DNA from: Silene conica
Taxonomy: Eukaryota > Streptophyta > Magnoliopsida > Caryophyllales > Caryophyllaceae
Reading direction: 5' to 3'
Length of the DNA stretch: 64,000 bases
Assembly: GCA_029255685.2 (NCBI GenBank)
Contig: CM055312.2
Location: 82,873,010-82,937,009, forward strand
Below, one piece after another: positions 12,284 to 24,910 of the stretch (the first letter of the stretch is position 1; each line of letters begins with the position of its first letter). Under the pieces are notes generated by a model that saw nothing but the letters and a program-made list of their open reading frames with translations, was not told the DNA's origin and did not search any database. A program made the translations under genes and the position numbers.

Positions 12284-13970
12284 TAGGGCTGAGCAAAAAA
12301 TCCGATTATCCGAATTATCCGACATCCGATCCGTATCTGATCCGAAATAATGGATATCTGATCCGAAAAGTGGTTCGGTTTGGATACCCGTATCCGAAAT
12401 ATTTGGATATCGGATCAAATACGGATATCAGGTTTAAAATTTTGGATATCCGATATCCGAAAGTTATTGGATCAAATATCAAATATCAGATCGGATACCC
12501 GATATCCGTTAATATCCGAACCGTATCCGAGATTTGATCCATAAATAATACTAGCTAATTTCACAAAACCGTAAATAAACCTCATCCACAATTTTAATTT
12601 CATTTTACTTAATATTTAATTTTTTTTTTTTTTTTCGATAAACTTAATATTTTTTTTCGATATACTAGCTAGTTTTCAATAAACCGTATCCGAAATTTAG
12701 GCCCATTTACATTTTACCCAAATACCTTACGTCTTACGATAGAAAATTAGAACCAAACCCAACTACCATACAAATTAGTGAATTACAATAGAAAATTAGA
12801 AACCCAAAATCCCAAATACCCAGTAGGCAGTAACCCAAAATCTACCTCTCACTTCACCCCAAAATCCCAAATACCCAGTAACCCTAAATCTACCTCTCAC
12901 TTCACCGTCTTCTACCTTCTACCCATCTCCAATTCTCAGATCTACTTCATTCGGTTCATCCTACCTTTGCCCTAAACCTTATTTCTTAAAATCGTCATCT
13001 ACCATCACCTCCATCTCGAAGCAGGTGTAATTCGAAACCGTCTACTCACTTCATCTCGAACTCGAAATCAGGTATACTTTGATTTATATACTTTTCTGGT
13101 ATTTTATTTTTATGAGGTTCTCTGAAATTTTGGGGTAAGATATAGTTGCTCTCACAAGCAGTATATAAATCACTTGAAAGAGGCAAATTTTGGGGGGATA
13201 GTAGCGGAAATTAATTATTAGCAATGGGGTAAATTTAGCTTGAATAAACACAAATCTTGTGAGAGCAACTATATCTTATGAGGTTCTCTGAAATTTTGGA
13301 GTAAATTTGCCTCTTTCGTTATGAATCCATTAGCTTCTGGAATCCATAGTCTTAAACATATATGGGAGCTTTCTCTTTTGCTAACACCTGCTCTCTCCAT
13401 AGCTCTCTTCTTTACTCTATTCTCTATCTTGAGCTAAGTCTTGTATTCGTTTAGATGACAGACAGACAGCACTGAACTGGGTTTTTTGACAGAACTGGAC
13501 TAGGTATTTACAAGAGACTTCATTCAAATTCGGTGATCGATCAACAAGAGATGCCGGTGGCTTGCTTCATTTTCTTTTCGTGTACGAGGACTAGTATTTT
13601 TCAATGTTAATCTTTGTATTTGGCGGACTATTTTGCTCGGTGACTTATGTATAAGGAATGTATTTGTATTTGGCGAATTATTACGCTAGTTATCCTTGAT
13701 AGGTAGCGGGTTTATTTTTGTAATATATACCGAATGAAATTAGTATTACGCTCTTCTTTTTTAGTACAGTTTGACAATATGTAAAATACATAGAGTGGAT
13801 ACTGGATATCGGATAACTGATCCGAAAATTTCGAATATTTTCGGATACTAAATTTCGGATATCCGATCAATTCGGATCAGATCACGGATAGTAAAAATTT
13901 GGATTTTCGGATCGGATATCCGATCCGAAATTGGTTTCGGATCGGATATCCGATCCATACTCTCCCCTAG
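12283..13970. mobile_element. non-autonomous DNA element with GGATATCC-rich ends
   Basis: A 1.7 kb block interrupts the chromovirus coding region. CTAG stands at both edges (12283-12286 and 13967-13970) and both ends begin with a GGG-type terminus. About 230 bases at the left end and 165 at the right are packed with short palindromic motifs such as GGATATCC, ATCCGAAT and TCCGATATCC, typical of subterminal transposase-binding repeats. The interior is AT-rich with CT-rich, leader-like stretches (about 12900-13080) and no transposase frame. Family is uncertain: the architecture suggests hAT, but a clear 8-bp target duplication is missing. Confidence 0.7.
13111..13318. repeat. nested inverted repeat inside the DNA element
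   Basis: A perfect 23-bp inverted repeat (13136-13158 against 13256-13278) lies between two direct copies of a 28-bp stretch beginning TATGAGGTTCTCTG (13111 and 13277). A second inverted pair, GAAAGAGGCAAATTT, lies at about 13176 and 13304. This looks like a small insertion or a local inverted duplication. Confidence 0.75.
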
Positions 13971-14946
13971 CAGAGCAGCCTTGCCAAGTGCGGTGTTCCT
14001 CTCAGGACACTCATAAGACTTGTGCCCAAATCCATTGCAAGTATAGCACTTGAAAGCATTCTTGAAACAGTCAAAACCCGGATGTGAAGGTTTACCACAA
14101 CGGTGGCAAACACTAGCAGCTGTGTCGGTGTGAACAATGGTCTTAGCAACCGGAGCAGAGAACCTCTCAAACCGCTTCTTCTGAGAAGAAGGCGAAGAAG
14201 TAGAAGGAACAAATGGTCTCTTCCCCTGGTACACTGATCTCTGGTGAGGAGTCACACTAGAAGTAGCAGCACGGGTCTCAGCATCTATGGCACGAATAGA
14301 ACTCTCGGCCCAAATAGCATCATCATATACCTCCACAAAAGAAGTCGAATCTCGACGAACCATGCTCTCGATGCGTGGCCGTAGCTTGCCACGGTAAAAG
14401 TAGACTCTCTCGGCCTCATCTCTGACAAATCTCGATGCGAAGTGAGCAAGCTGGTTGAATCGGTCTGTGAACTCCTGAACTGACATCTTGCCTTGCTTCA
14501 AATCCATGAATTCTTTGAGTCGCTGTGATCTGAGCTCTTTAGATAGGATAGAACCTCGTCTCGAGCTTATCCTTAAAAGCATCCCAATCGAACAAAGGAT
14601 CAAGAGTGAAAGTAGGTCCTGTCAACGCCCACCACCTATCGGCCTCAAGGGTAAGAAAGTGAGTGGCTAGCCGCACTCTATCCTCTCTACCCACCGAATA
14701 CATAGCAAAGCTCCTTTCCATCTCTCTGAACCACTCGGTAAGAGCTACCGGGTCAACCTCGCCACCATAAGTCTTCACGTGGCTACGGGACATCTGAGAA
14801 GCTATCCATGAGAAACTACCAGGACGATTAGCCTCGTTGCCTGGCGGTGGAGGAGGTGGAATATTCCCTGCTTGCTGTCTCTGAGTCTCAAGCAAATGTT
14901 GAATTGCTTGCAGCACAATGTTATCAGCAGCCCTAGGTCTCACCAT
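13971..14946 (-). pseudogene. gag region of second chromovirus (broken)
   Basis: Begins with MVRPRAADN at 14946 and includes a retrotransposon gag domain and two zinc-knuckle-like motifs (CHRCGKPSHPGFDC and CYTCNGFGHKSYEC). The reading frame is not continuous. Confidence 0.85.
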
Positions 14947-15097
14947 CCTTCAAAAGAGAAAACAAGTATTAGCTTAGCAATTAGCATTCACAAATAGACT
15001 ACAATATAAGTCCTTAGATCTACCCATCTCTCATTCATTATTTGTTTATCTGGTCAAGTTAAGGTGGGGGTCACATGAGTGCGTCGGGAGCAATAAT

Positions 15098-15109
15098 GCT
15101 CTGATACCA
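15098..15109 (-). other. primer binding site of second chromovirus
   Basis: On the - strand this reads TGGTATCAGAGC, the initiator-Met tRNA complement, two bases from the LTR edge at 15112. Confidence 0.88.
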
Positions 15110-15842
15110 ACTGTAAAACCCCTCGCGAAAGCGGAAATATAAACATACAAAAGTACCAAAAATGCAGCGGAATTAAAACTTTTTAAAGTAAACAACATGC
15201 GAGAAGTCTTAAACTGAAACAGAAACTGAAACTGAGATAAAACCAAAATAGATAAGTAACAGTTCTAAGCATCAAAAACAGATATGTACATCAGCCTGGG
15301 ATGGAACATCCCTACAGGCACCAAAACAACTGTATCAAAAGTCTAAGAGTCTAGCTAGGCGATATAAAGGTAAGTCATATGATGACAACAGGATCATCAC
15401 TCGCTAGCCCTCTCGTAACCCTGCTCCAACCTGCATGTACCTACATACATGAAAAAATGTACGCCACAATCAGTGGGGAGTGACTAGAGTTCTCCTAGCC
15501 ACCTTTTGTGACAACACGTAACACATAAAACAATACAGAATACTCCAACATATATCAACATGTGAAACATAAACATCTCAACAACCGATCTCAAATCATC
15601 ATGCAAACTCTAATGCACGGCTCTCAACCAACTTCATAAACCGTTAGGAAGGAGAGCCGGTTTCCCTACTGGTTACCCAGTCGGGGGGTCTTTCAATCCA
15701 ACTATTTATGAAACCGAACTAACAGTTACCCAATGCCTTGGATGATCGAACCACAACTCAAACAAATATTCATTTACTCATCATTATCAATATCCATATC
15801 TGACACGTACCAACTCAATGCAAGCAGATAAATTCAGCAAGT

Positions 15843-16400
15843 AAAAGGTTCAGCGGTCAACTTAAGACATAACCTAATACCAATCAATCAGCAAGTGTAA
15901 AGGTTCAGCGGTCAACTTAAGACATAACCTAAACACCAAAACATTCAACAAGCAAGGACTCAGAGGCCAACTTAAGGCATGAACCTGCCAATCAGCAAGA
16001 CACTAGACTCAGCGGCCAACTTAAGGCATAGACTAGCATCCAAAAGTAAAGGACTCAGAGGCCAGCTTAAGGCATGTCCCTTCACCACATCACAAGGTAC
16101 TAGACTCAGAGGCCAGCTTAAGGCATGTCCTAGCACCAAACATCTGCACTCCGGGCAAGGTGTCAGTTCCTTAGCTACCCCGTTGTGCAGCTGCTCTACT
16201 CGTCAGACTCAGAGGCCAACTTAAGGCATGTTCCAACGCGATCACAATCAAACATGTCTGGACTCAGAGGCCAGCTTAAGGCATGTCCCAGACACGACAA
16301 ACATACACATATAGGGCTCAGAGGCCAGCTTAAGGCATATCCCCATATATGACAAACAACTCACGTATTAAGTTCAGAGGCCAGCTTAAGGCATAACTTA
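15843..16400. repeat. tandem array built on CAGAGGCCAGCTTAAGGCAT
   Basis: About ten degenerate units spaced 40 to 80 bases apart, each holding a CAGMGGYCARCTTAAGRCAT-like core. Inside the LTR. Confidence 0.85.
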
Positions 16401-16700
16401 ATACGCATCAATACAATATCAACCAAAGTCTATGAACTAATCTATAGTTCTACTTTTCTTAACCTCTAGTCAACACTTAATTGACCCCGGGAACTAAGTT
16501 GAGGGAGAGCCGGTTTTCCTTTCGGTTACCCGACCGGGGGGTCTCTATCCTTACTCCATTCCCGAACCCAATAAAATGTTGCCCATCCTCCGGGGACCTC
16601 AAATACATGTCACGGGTATACAAAACGAGTTTCAATCAAAACCGATTAACCGTTTGAAAGATACGAATGAATTACGAATTCAAAATATGCTACAGGGGTT

Positions 16701-17103
16701 CCCAGCCGGTTGGCCGGCAGCCGGTCCACCGGCTGGTAACCCAACCTTCTTTTCTTTCTTTTAAAAACAACGACAACACAAAGGACTCCCAGCCGGTCGG
16801 CAGGCAGCCGGTCGGCAGGCAGCCGGTCGGCCGGCTGGGACTCCATTTCCCTAACCTTGACTAATTCGTACACCAACCCACATACACTCCCAGCCGGCTG
16901 CAGGCGGCCGGTCTGCCGGCTGGGCTCCCCTTCTTCCTATGTTTTTCGCAAAAACAAACACAAGACACCACACAAGAGACTACCAGCCGGTCGACAGGCA
17001 GCCGGTCGGCCGGCTGGCAGTCCTAAGGCCAAAAACTCAAAATCGCAAAAACACACAAACGCACTCCCAGCCGGTCGACCGGCGGCCGGTCGGTCGACCG
17101 GCT
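16701..17103. repeat. five GC-rich near-palindromes in LTR
   Basis: Five blocks starting near 16701, 16788, 16889, 16983 and 17070, spaced 81 to 101 bases. Each is 34-53 bases long and opens AGCCGG and closes CCGGCT, so each folds back on itself. The last block contains GGTCGACC twice. Confidence 0.9.
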
Positions 17104-18059
17104 CAGAGAGCCTGTAACGAAAATCGCCATTTTCCAGCCAATGCTAAATTTCACAAATCGACACCAAATCTTCAATAATCACTAAAAGTATAATTTGCCC
17201 AACATTATAAACATCCAATACTACTATCCTAACAGCAAACAAATCCCATATCAATCCTCAAATGATTATATTAAGTATCCGTCGCAAAATGTGAAAAACT
17301 GAAAATAGCATATGAACATGTAACAACATCACAAAACATGGATTTCTCACATAGGAACAACCCTAGGCATGCTTCTAAGTTCAATAAACATAATCCTTTG
17401 AACAAAATCAGAAACAATATGGAGAATCACAACAAAAGTGCTAATATACACATAAAGGCCGAGTTTCTCATTATCGTCACCTTTCAAGCGATTCCGGCTA
17501 AAGATCCTCCTCTACCAAGTAGCTATCAATGTCCGGGTTGTCCAATCCTTCACCTACAAACACGAAAAACGGGTTTAAGGAGTCAAAAACGGAATTCAAG
17601 GAAAACAGCCCCATTTTCGAAGTTAAGGATTTACAAAAAGAAAGTGATAGATGGCTTGGAAATCGAATGAGGATTCCGAAAATGCTATTGTTACCTCAAT
17701 TTGATGAACGGATGATGAAGAATTTATCAAAAGAAGATGAATAAAATGGAGGTTTGAGAGAGTTTATGTTTACAGTGGAAATGTTGAAGAAGGAGCAATT
17801 GTGTCGATGAAAGGGGTTTATGGGGGTTTTATGGGCTGTCCTTTCCGAGTCAATTAAACGGGTCGGACACTTGAACGGATATTTAAGATATGAGTTTAAG
17901 TTTACCAAGTTTGTATTCGTCTTAAGGACTTAAGGTTCTTAAGACGGATCTTACTAATTAAATTAAAACCTTTCACAATAAATTATTAAAATATTATTTT
18001 ATTACTTAAAATAATTTAAAACGCTTAAATTTGATTTTACGAAAATACGGGATGTTACA

Positions 18060-19581
18060 ATATAAGTACGTTAATTAATGAATATGATTATATTTTCAAT
18101 ATTACATATGATTTAACTATAGAAAAACGATTTTTCAACAAAAAAATATGGTAAAATAAAAGATATTATAATTTTTTAAAATTTATATTCTTCTCTGATA
18201 TGACCCGTGTTTTGTTCCAACCTATATGCATTATCCCACTTGTTTAACCGGCCAATCACATTAGTACGATATCCTAAAAAGTTTCATGACCCATAACTTC
18301 CCTCGTTTAGAAGGCAAATTCTTGTATCAAATAAGCCATTTTCGTCTTAAATTAAGACAGACCCAATGTCACCATTTATATTAAAATGTAAATATTTTTA
18401 TATAAAATGTTACCTTTGTTTTTTGTTAATTTTTTCAAAAAAAAATGATGACATTTCATGTTATTAATATAAGATTGTATTATTAAAAGTAACTAACTCT
18501 GTTTAAAAATCTCATTGGCCTATATATAAAATTATAAACACACATTCTCATTTAAGATGGTTATTATCCGTCTTAAGTTTAAAACTGGTCAAATTAAACT
18601 CCTCCGAGAATGAACCCCACCCACCATTCTTTTTACATGAATTGCAATCAAACACTCTTCCTCACTTCGCTCTGAATCTCTCTTACTAAATACACTACTC
18701 TCTTACTAAATACACTACAAACAATATACAATTTTAATTTCACAAATTACGTGCATTCTAATTTTACAAATTTCTTGTAGTAAAAGAACTCTCACAAATG
18801 ATATCTATCAAAATTTTACAAATTTCTTAGTTTAGATCAGACATCGAAGCTCTCGTCCATGTAGCAATTGAAGGCGTATATTTTACAATGGCTTTTCGTC
18901 ATTTTGCTCTTTTAACATTTTATATTGTATATGTGATACTTTCATAATTATTAAAGTCGTCCTTAAGTTTTTTTCCCCAAAAAATTATTTATATTTGTTA
19001 AGAATAATCATTTTTTTATTTTATTTTATTTCATTTTTCTTATGTTTTTTACCGTTTAAATTAATTATTATTAATTTTATAACTATAGGCTTAATAATTT
19101 ACCAAAATTATATTTCACAAATTTACAATTGTATTCCCGTGTAGACCTAGGAAATTAGAGATTTTGTAATCCATTACTTTATTTATTTATTCCAAATATT
19201 TATTCATCATTTTGTTAATAAACAACTGGTACTTTTGTTATTCTTTATAAATTATTTCGTCTATAATTAAAATTTTATGATTAAATAATTCTTTTTTCAC
19301 TCTTTAAAATCTATTTTCATAACATTTTGAGGTCTCGGTCATGACTGTAATTATTTATATTATCATAATTCTTACGTTAATTTTTTTAATAATATAGATT
19401 ATGGTTAAATAATTTAGTCATATTTATATGGATTAAAATATATATCCATAAAACATTGCTTAATTTAAGTGGATTAAAATTATTGAGAAAAATAAAGTTT
19501 GATGGTTACACGAAAATTGTGCTCTAAATTAAATTAAATGAAATACTGAAATTAAATAGTGTACGAATTATTGTTGTTTTA
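18060..19581. other. AT-rich stretch without a recognised gene
   Basis: No plausible coding frame. A CGTCTTAA/TTAAGAC pair at 18343-18357 and another TCCGTCTTAAG near 18568 suggest a decayed small element across about 18290-18600. Confidence 0.5.
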
Positions 19582-19583
19582 TA

Positions 19584-19780
19584 CTCCCTCTGAGTCTGAG
19601 TAATTGTTCCTGTTTCTTTTTTTATGCGAGTTTAGTGATTGTTCATCTTTCCTTTTTTAGTAACTTTTTTGTGGTCCAAAATCAATTCAGTGTGGGGTAG
19701 GGTGTTTTGTGTGGTTTAGAATCATTTTCTTATTTCTTGTGCATAAAGCAAAAGGAACAATCACTCAGACTCGGAGGGAG
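19584..19780. mobile_element. Stowaway-type MITE (197 bp)
   Basis: Begins CTCCCTC and ends GAGGGAG with long complementary ends (TCTGAGTCTGAGTAATTGTT and its near complement), flanked by TA at 19582-19583 and 19781-19782. Non-autonomous Tc1/mariner family. Confidence 0.9.
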
Positions 19781-19972
19781 TAATAGTTTGAAATAATTAA
19801 TTAACAAAATAGAGGTGGTCCCCTAAACCTCTTACTTTTAAGGCTGTTGTGACAAATAAGCAACTTGGTTGTTGCTTTAATAGATAAGATTTATATTTTG
19901 ATTAAGTTATTAATTCGTATTTTATTCAAGTTGATTAATGGTAATTAACAACAATCACATTAACAACTAATG

Positions 19973-20298
19973 ATTCAACTTGATTGTTGTATGAAGTATA
20001 CAAAAATTAATTTCGTAAATAAATGACAATGGAAGGACATGGGTATTGTGGGTCATATATTAAAAATAAAATAAAAACTAAACTTTCAACTACAAAGCGA
20101 CACGTAAGCTTTGTGGTTGTTGCTTTAATATATAGGATTATTCAACTTGATTGTTGTATGAAGTATACAAAAATTAATTTTGTAAATAAATGACAATGGA
20201 AGGACATGGGTATTGTGGGTCATATATTAAAAATAAAATAAAAAACTAAACTTTCAACTACAAAGCGACACGTAAGCTTTGTGGTTGTTGCTTTAATA
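19973..20298. repeat. 167-bp tandem duplication
   Basis: Two copies (19973-20139 and from 20140) of a segment running from GATTCAACTTGATTGTTG to TTGTTGCTTTAATATATAGG. The second copy is interrupted at 20298 by the Helitron, and its tail resumes after the Helitron at 24518. Confidence 0.9.
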
Positions 20299-21482
20299 TC
20301 ATTATTACTATAAAAGAAGAATGTTTTTCAGCTGACGTGGCGCAGTAAGATTTCAGCGTTTAGTGTTTCTGGCTCTCACATTCACCCTCAGAAATTTCTG
20401 TTTCGTAGACCAATCAGCATTACCCATTTATGCCACATCATAATAATTTAATAATTAATTAATAATTAAATATTAAAATATTAATCTCCTTATTCTATGC
20501 CATAAAAAACGTCAAACCAAAATCAACTAATATTCTATTCTACATATTTTATTCTATATATTCTATTCTACACGGATATTAGGAGATTTTAGTTGCTACT
20601 ATTGACTAATATTGAATATTGATGATTGATAGTAAAAGATTGTAACAATTTTGCAATTATATAATTAAGAAACAAAATATTCCATAAATCCATAAAAAAC
20701 GTGTTATGGAATATTCTATTTTATAATTATCTAAATATTTTATGAGTTAGGAAGTAGTCGAAATACCCGATTATATGATTATCTAAATATAATTATCTAA
20801 ATATTCTATTATTTAGAAGACCAATTACACGGCTGAATGTATCCCAAATCATCTAATACCAATTAATATACCAAATTAATTAATAATCATGTAGACCCAT
20901 TTAGGAAGTCGTCGAAATTAAGTGAATAAGGCCAGAATCTCGGTCAATTTAAATCATAAAAAATAATAGACGTAAATATTTAATTGAGAATATTTTCATC
21001 TTATACACATTCTCGGTCAACTTAAATCTTGCCAAAACACAACAACTTTCTGAACCATTCGTAAGTATTTTGTTAGCTATGGAATTCTAATTTAGGTACA
21101 ATCACAGATATATGCAGTAATCTCGAGAATCCATAATTAAAAAAGATTCCATAACTAAATTATCTAAATCTTTCCATAATTCCATAAATAAGAAACCAAA
21201 TCATATAAAAATAAACCAAATCATATAATATTTAGTCGAAATTTATAGTCACACGATAGGAAATTCGGGAGATCATAAAAATTATGGTCGGGTAAAAAAT
21301 TCCATATTAAATATTAATATTAAAATATTAATACATATTATATAATACGCTATTCCATAATCTAATTACACGGCTGAATCGTAAATTCCATAAGCTAATT
21401 ATTAAAATATAATTAAACGGCTGAATCGTAAATTCCATAATCTAATTCGGGAAATATAATTACACGCATGAATCGTTAATCA

Positions 21483-21545
21483 TCATTATAACTATAAAAG
21501 AAAAATGTAAATCTGCATACGTGGCGCAATATCGTTTCAGCTTTC
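21483..21545 (+). other. internal second Helitron 5' terminus
   Basis: TCATTATAACTATAAAAG followed by ACGTGGCGCAATATCGTTTCAG-like sequence closely parallels the outer 5' end at 20299. It is preceded by A. No separate 3' terminus was found for it before 24517. Confidence 0.8.
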
Positions 21546-21758
21546 ACTCTTTCTCGCACTCACATTCACCCTCACAAATTCATGTTTTGTAAACCAATCA
21601 GAAACTCTGATTTATGCCAAGTCAGATATACCATAAATTTTTTAATGACTTAATCAAATAAAAAAAACTAGGTTATTCTACAATTAATATTTGATTCTAT
21701 TCCATATTCCATCAAAACCTTCTACAAAAAGATATGATTTGTGGGTTTGGGCGAGCTT

Positions 21759-21998
21759 ATTCTACAACTGAATACGTATAAGATATACAAAATCCGTAAA
21801 TATTCCAAATTTAATCAAAACCGTGAATATTTTACAATTAAGTAATTTATATACTAATTTTAATTATAGAATCTTAATTATAGAATAGATCTTATTCTAC
21901 AATTGAATACGTATAAGATATACAAAATTCGTAAATATCCAAATGTAATCAAAACCGTGAATATTTTAGAATTAATTAATTTATATACTAATCTTATA
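21759..21998. repeat. direct duplication of about 110 bp, period ~133
   Basis: Two copies of a segment containing GAATACGTATAAGATATACA and AATCAAAACCGTGAATATTTT, inside the Helitron. Confidence 0.85.
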
Positions 21999-22589
21999 CG
22001 TATTCAATTAATGAACAAATAAACCTTACACACCATGTGATAACAGAGATTCTGATAATTGTGCAATCAAATATATTATTCTTCCGAATAATTTAGACAA
22101 TTTTTTGTCATTATCTCATTCACCAGCATGTATACCACCCATATACTTCCCAAAAATTTATTCTTAAAACGGAATAACATGTAACATTAACTCATTAACC
22201 CTATCGAAATAGAAAAAATCAATACTCGATCTCAATTATTAAACACCTTGAATATTGGAGCCGGCATAATACCTGCTTTCTAATATTTGGGCTTGGTTCA
22301 GAATTTTTTCCTATTTATCCTTTTCTAATTTACTATTGCCATTTTTTAGAAAATACATTTACTGCTCTACATGAAATAACAAACAAACATGGGCAAAGTT
22401 ATGCAATTACACAGTCACAAAACGATAAAGGACCACTTGACCGTCCTACCTCACCTATTTATTTGAAGTATTTAACTTACTAAAACCAATTTCAATTTAA
22501 TATTATTTACGAATTTTCTACGTGGTCGCTACATAGTAAAGTTATTTATTTTCGATTATTTTTATAGCGACCTATGAAAATATGAGAAG

Positions 22590-23120
22590 CACGCAAAAAA
22601 GGTCTACTCCCAGTCATATTCCTTCAGATTTATCCACTGATATATCAATCCATCAAGTTAATATAAACATGCTCAATACCCCACGTTATCAAGGTATGTC
22701 AGTTAAATGAAGATCTTTCCATTATATACCATTGGAAATGTATTACTTTTTTAATTTGTATTATATATTTAATTTAAAAATAATACAAGGTAAGTCTTTA
22801 GTGCCGCTACACGACATAACAAACCATCAAGGACAAACGGTATCATCAAATCAACCAATTCATGGTAAATCACCATTGTCTCTATCCCAAAATGGTATGT
22901 CTCTAAATTTAAAGATTATTATGGTACGTATACAATACAAACTAGAGAATGTTGGCTAGCTTAATTATTTTCCTCACATATTCATTGTTTTAGTCTACAC
23001 GATTTTATGTTGTAGTGATTGATTTTTCGCAAGCATTTCAACCACGTCCAAACATTCAACTGCGAGCATCAGTTCGACATACTAATGGTGAAGCAACATT
23101 ATATCCATCTCAGAATGGTA
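22590..23120 (+). pseudogene. possible captured or decayed exon fragments in Helitron
   Basis: Three short open segments, each ending in a splice-donor-like GGTATGTC/GGTATGTG (22693, 22891, 23117), code for Pro/Ser/Asn-rich pieces. One contains PLHDITNHQGQ, which recalls the DITN-type repeats I associate with the N-terminus of plant Helitron helicases. The likeness is weak; a captured host fragment is equally possible. Confidence 0.3.
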
Positions 23121-24351
23121 TGTGTCTCAAATTAATAATTTTGTGTTCTAAAAAAAAGTAGAAACATGGTTGAGAATCATCCAATATCAAGGTCTGTGTT
23201 TTCTTAGCCTGACAACGTAGTTATTTGATTACCGTATAAGTTCTATTTCACTCATGCATTAGAGTCATTGTTTTGAGCATTAGTTTTTTAATATGTTGTA
23301 GACCCTCATATTAACAGCATGGCTGCAAGAACAAACAACATCATCAAACATGATTTCTAACTAACTACGTTATTCCCTTTTGAACTCGAGTAGTATTTGT
23401 TAATCACAGTGAAAGTCGATTGTTAAATCAGACTCTTTACCAAACAAAACATCTACCAAATATTGAACATGCAACACAAATCACAATCAAAGTTCAATAG
23501 CCGATTCAATTTGTATTAAGTAGCTACCAAACTTATATAAAATATAATAAATTAAACTCCATAATCTTGCAAAATCAATAAAAAAAAATGAAGAGAAATT
23601 AACCTTTGAAGATGTACAACCAAAAAATAATATACCGATGTTTATTACTTATCACCAACGAGTAATTTGTATTCTGATGAATTTTCTTTTTGACGTTTCA
23701 CAAAGGATGTTATGTAGAAGATGATCGGTTACTGTTTTATTTGGATTTTGATGATTTTTTTGTCGGTTTACAGATGCTAGATGATGATGGTTAGTTCTCG
23801 AATATGCAACTTTGCCAATGTAGATCCAATGTTCATTTTCGTATTATAATGGGCCTTTGGGCTTCGATTGCTCAAATTTCTAAAATAGAAACCTCATTGT
23901 TATAACGCTCTTCAAATAATGTTCGGTATGGGTTCGAACAATCTTCAACTAATGTTCGGTATATTGGGCTGCATGTTTTATAAAAATAATAATTTGTTGG
24001 GCTGTTATCATTTTCTCGGACCTCTAAGGATGATCAATAATCTATTATTTTGTTTTATTGTTTTATTTACGTATTCATTATGACATGATTTGTTAGAATC
24101 GATTTTTAAATTATTTTCAATTTTTTGTAATATATGAAACTTAATTATCATAGTTTTGATTTTTTTTATAATTTTAATATCTTAAATTACTTAAATTTGT
24201 ATGTTATAATTTCCTTTTTTAACTATGTCTTAATTGTTTAATTTTAAACATGTCTTACAATTGTTACTCTTATAAACATTATGTGTACTTACATAGATTA
24301 AAGTATCAAACTTGAATGTTATAAGTTCCTTATATATATATTTTAATATAT

Positions 24352-24359
24352 ATACAATG

Positions 24360-24401
<42 letters not shown>

Positions 24402-24402
24402 A
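24352..24402. repeat. (AT)n microsatellite
   Basis: About 18 AT dinucleotides near the Helitron 3' end. Confidence 0.9.
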
Positions 24403-24910
24403 AAAAAGTACAATTATTCGAATAGATACAATTGCTATATAATAAGTAAAATTTATATATATGATCTTTAAAAGTAAGTGTACGCAACCCCGTGAATTTT
24501 CACGGGTGTTACACTAGTATAGGATTATTAGCTCGTATTGTACGTGTTGTTGTTTTGTTGATTAATTATTATTATTATTATTATTATTATTAGTTGTTTA
24601 ATTAGTTACTTAGCAATCTAATTAGTTTAACTAGTTGTTATTCTATCTTATGACCGTATTTATTTAATTGACTATATAAGCTATTTAATTAGTTACGATT
24701 TATTTAGTTCGGTATACGTGTTTGACAAATATATCTGATGTAATTATTAGTTATACATTTTATATCGTTCGTTATTTAATTGTTATTAATAACTAGTGTT
24801 GTTAATAATTAGTGTTGAGACGGTTTTTTGTCTCTATCCTTCGTACTATTTGAGCATGTAATTGTATATTAAAGAATAATTAGTTATAAAATATTTTATA
24901 TATATATATC

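Larger units (their letters stand above)
7742..18059 (-). mobile_element. second Tekay-like chromovirus, broken and interrupted
   Basis: A - strand chromovirus. Its 5' LTR is 15112-18059 (2948 bp); its 3' LTR is visible only as 7742-8746 because the young + strand chromovirus split it and the remainder lies left of the window. Between them are gag (13971-14946), pol (8812-12283) and a primer site. A DNA element sits in the coding region at about 12283-13970. The open frames are broken in about three places besides that insertion. The two LTR pieces differ at about six sites in roughly 1000 bases by eye, so the insertion is young, of the order of a few hundred thousand years under usual plant rates. 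Confidence 0.9.
15112..18059 (-). repeat. 5' LTR of second chromovirus (2948 bp)
   Basis: On the + strand it runs from TGTAAAACCCC to GGGATGTTACA. It contains two internal repeat blocks, listed separately. Short open frames over the proline/glutamine-rich repeats (16.6-17.2 kb) are by-products of the palindromes. Confidence 0.9.
20299..24517 (+). mobile_element. non-autonomous Helitron (4.2 kb), probably composite
   Basis: Starts TCATTATTACTATAAAAG and ends with a hairpin (CCGTGAATTTTCACGG, 24489-24506) followed by GTTACACTAG, inserted between A and T. The joined flanks (CTTTAATA and TATAGGATTATT) occur uninterrupted at 20123-20142 in the adjacent tandem copy, which proves the ends. No Rep/helicase frame is present. 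A second Helitron-type 5' terminus lies inside at 21483. Internal repeats of GGCTGAATCGTAAATTCC (21370-21470) and a 130-bp direct duplication add to the filler. Confidence 0.93.

Noticed and set aside
15843-17103. CRISPR-like array
   Set aside because: Repeats are degenerate with irregular spacers, inside a plant LTR; no cas genes and the wrong kind of genome.
16576-17178. QPVGR-repeat frames in both strands
   Set aside because: By-product of the GC-rich palindromes inside an LTR.
22732-22959. Independent 75-residue gene in the Helitron
   Set aside because: Crosses splice-like sites and has no recognisable domain; at most a decayed or captured fragment.
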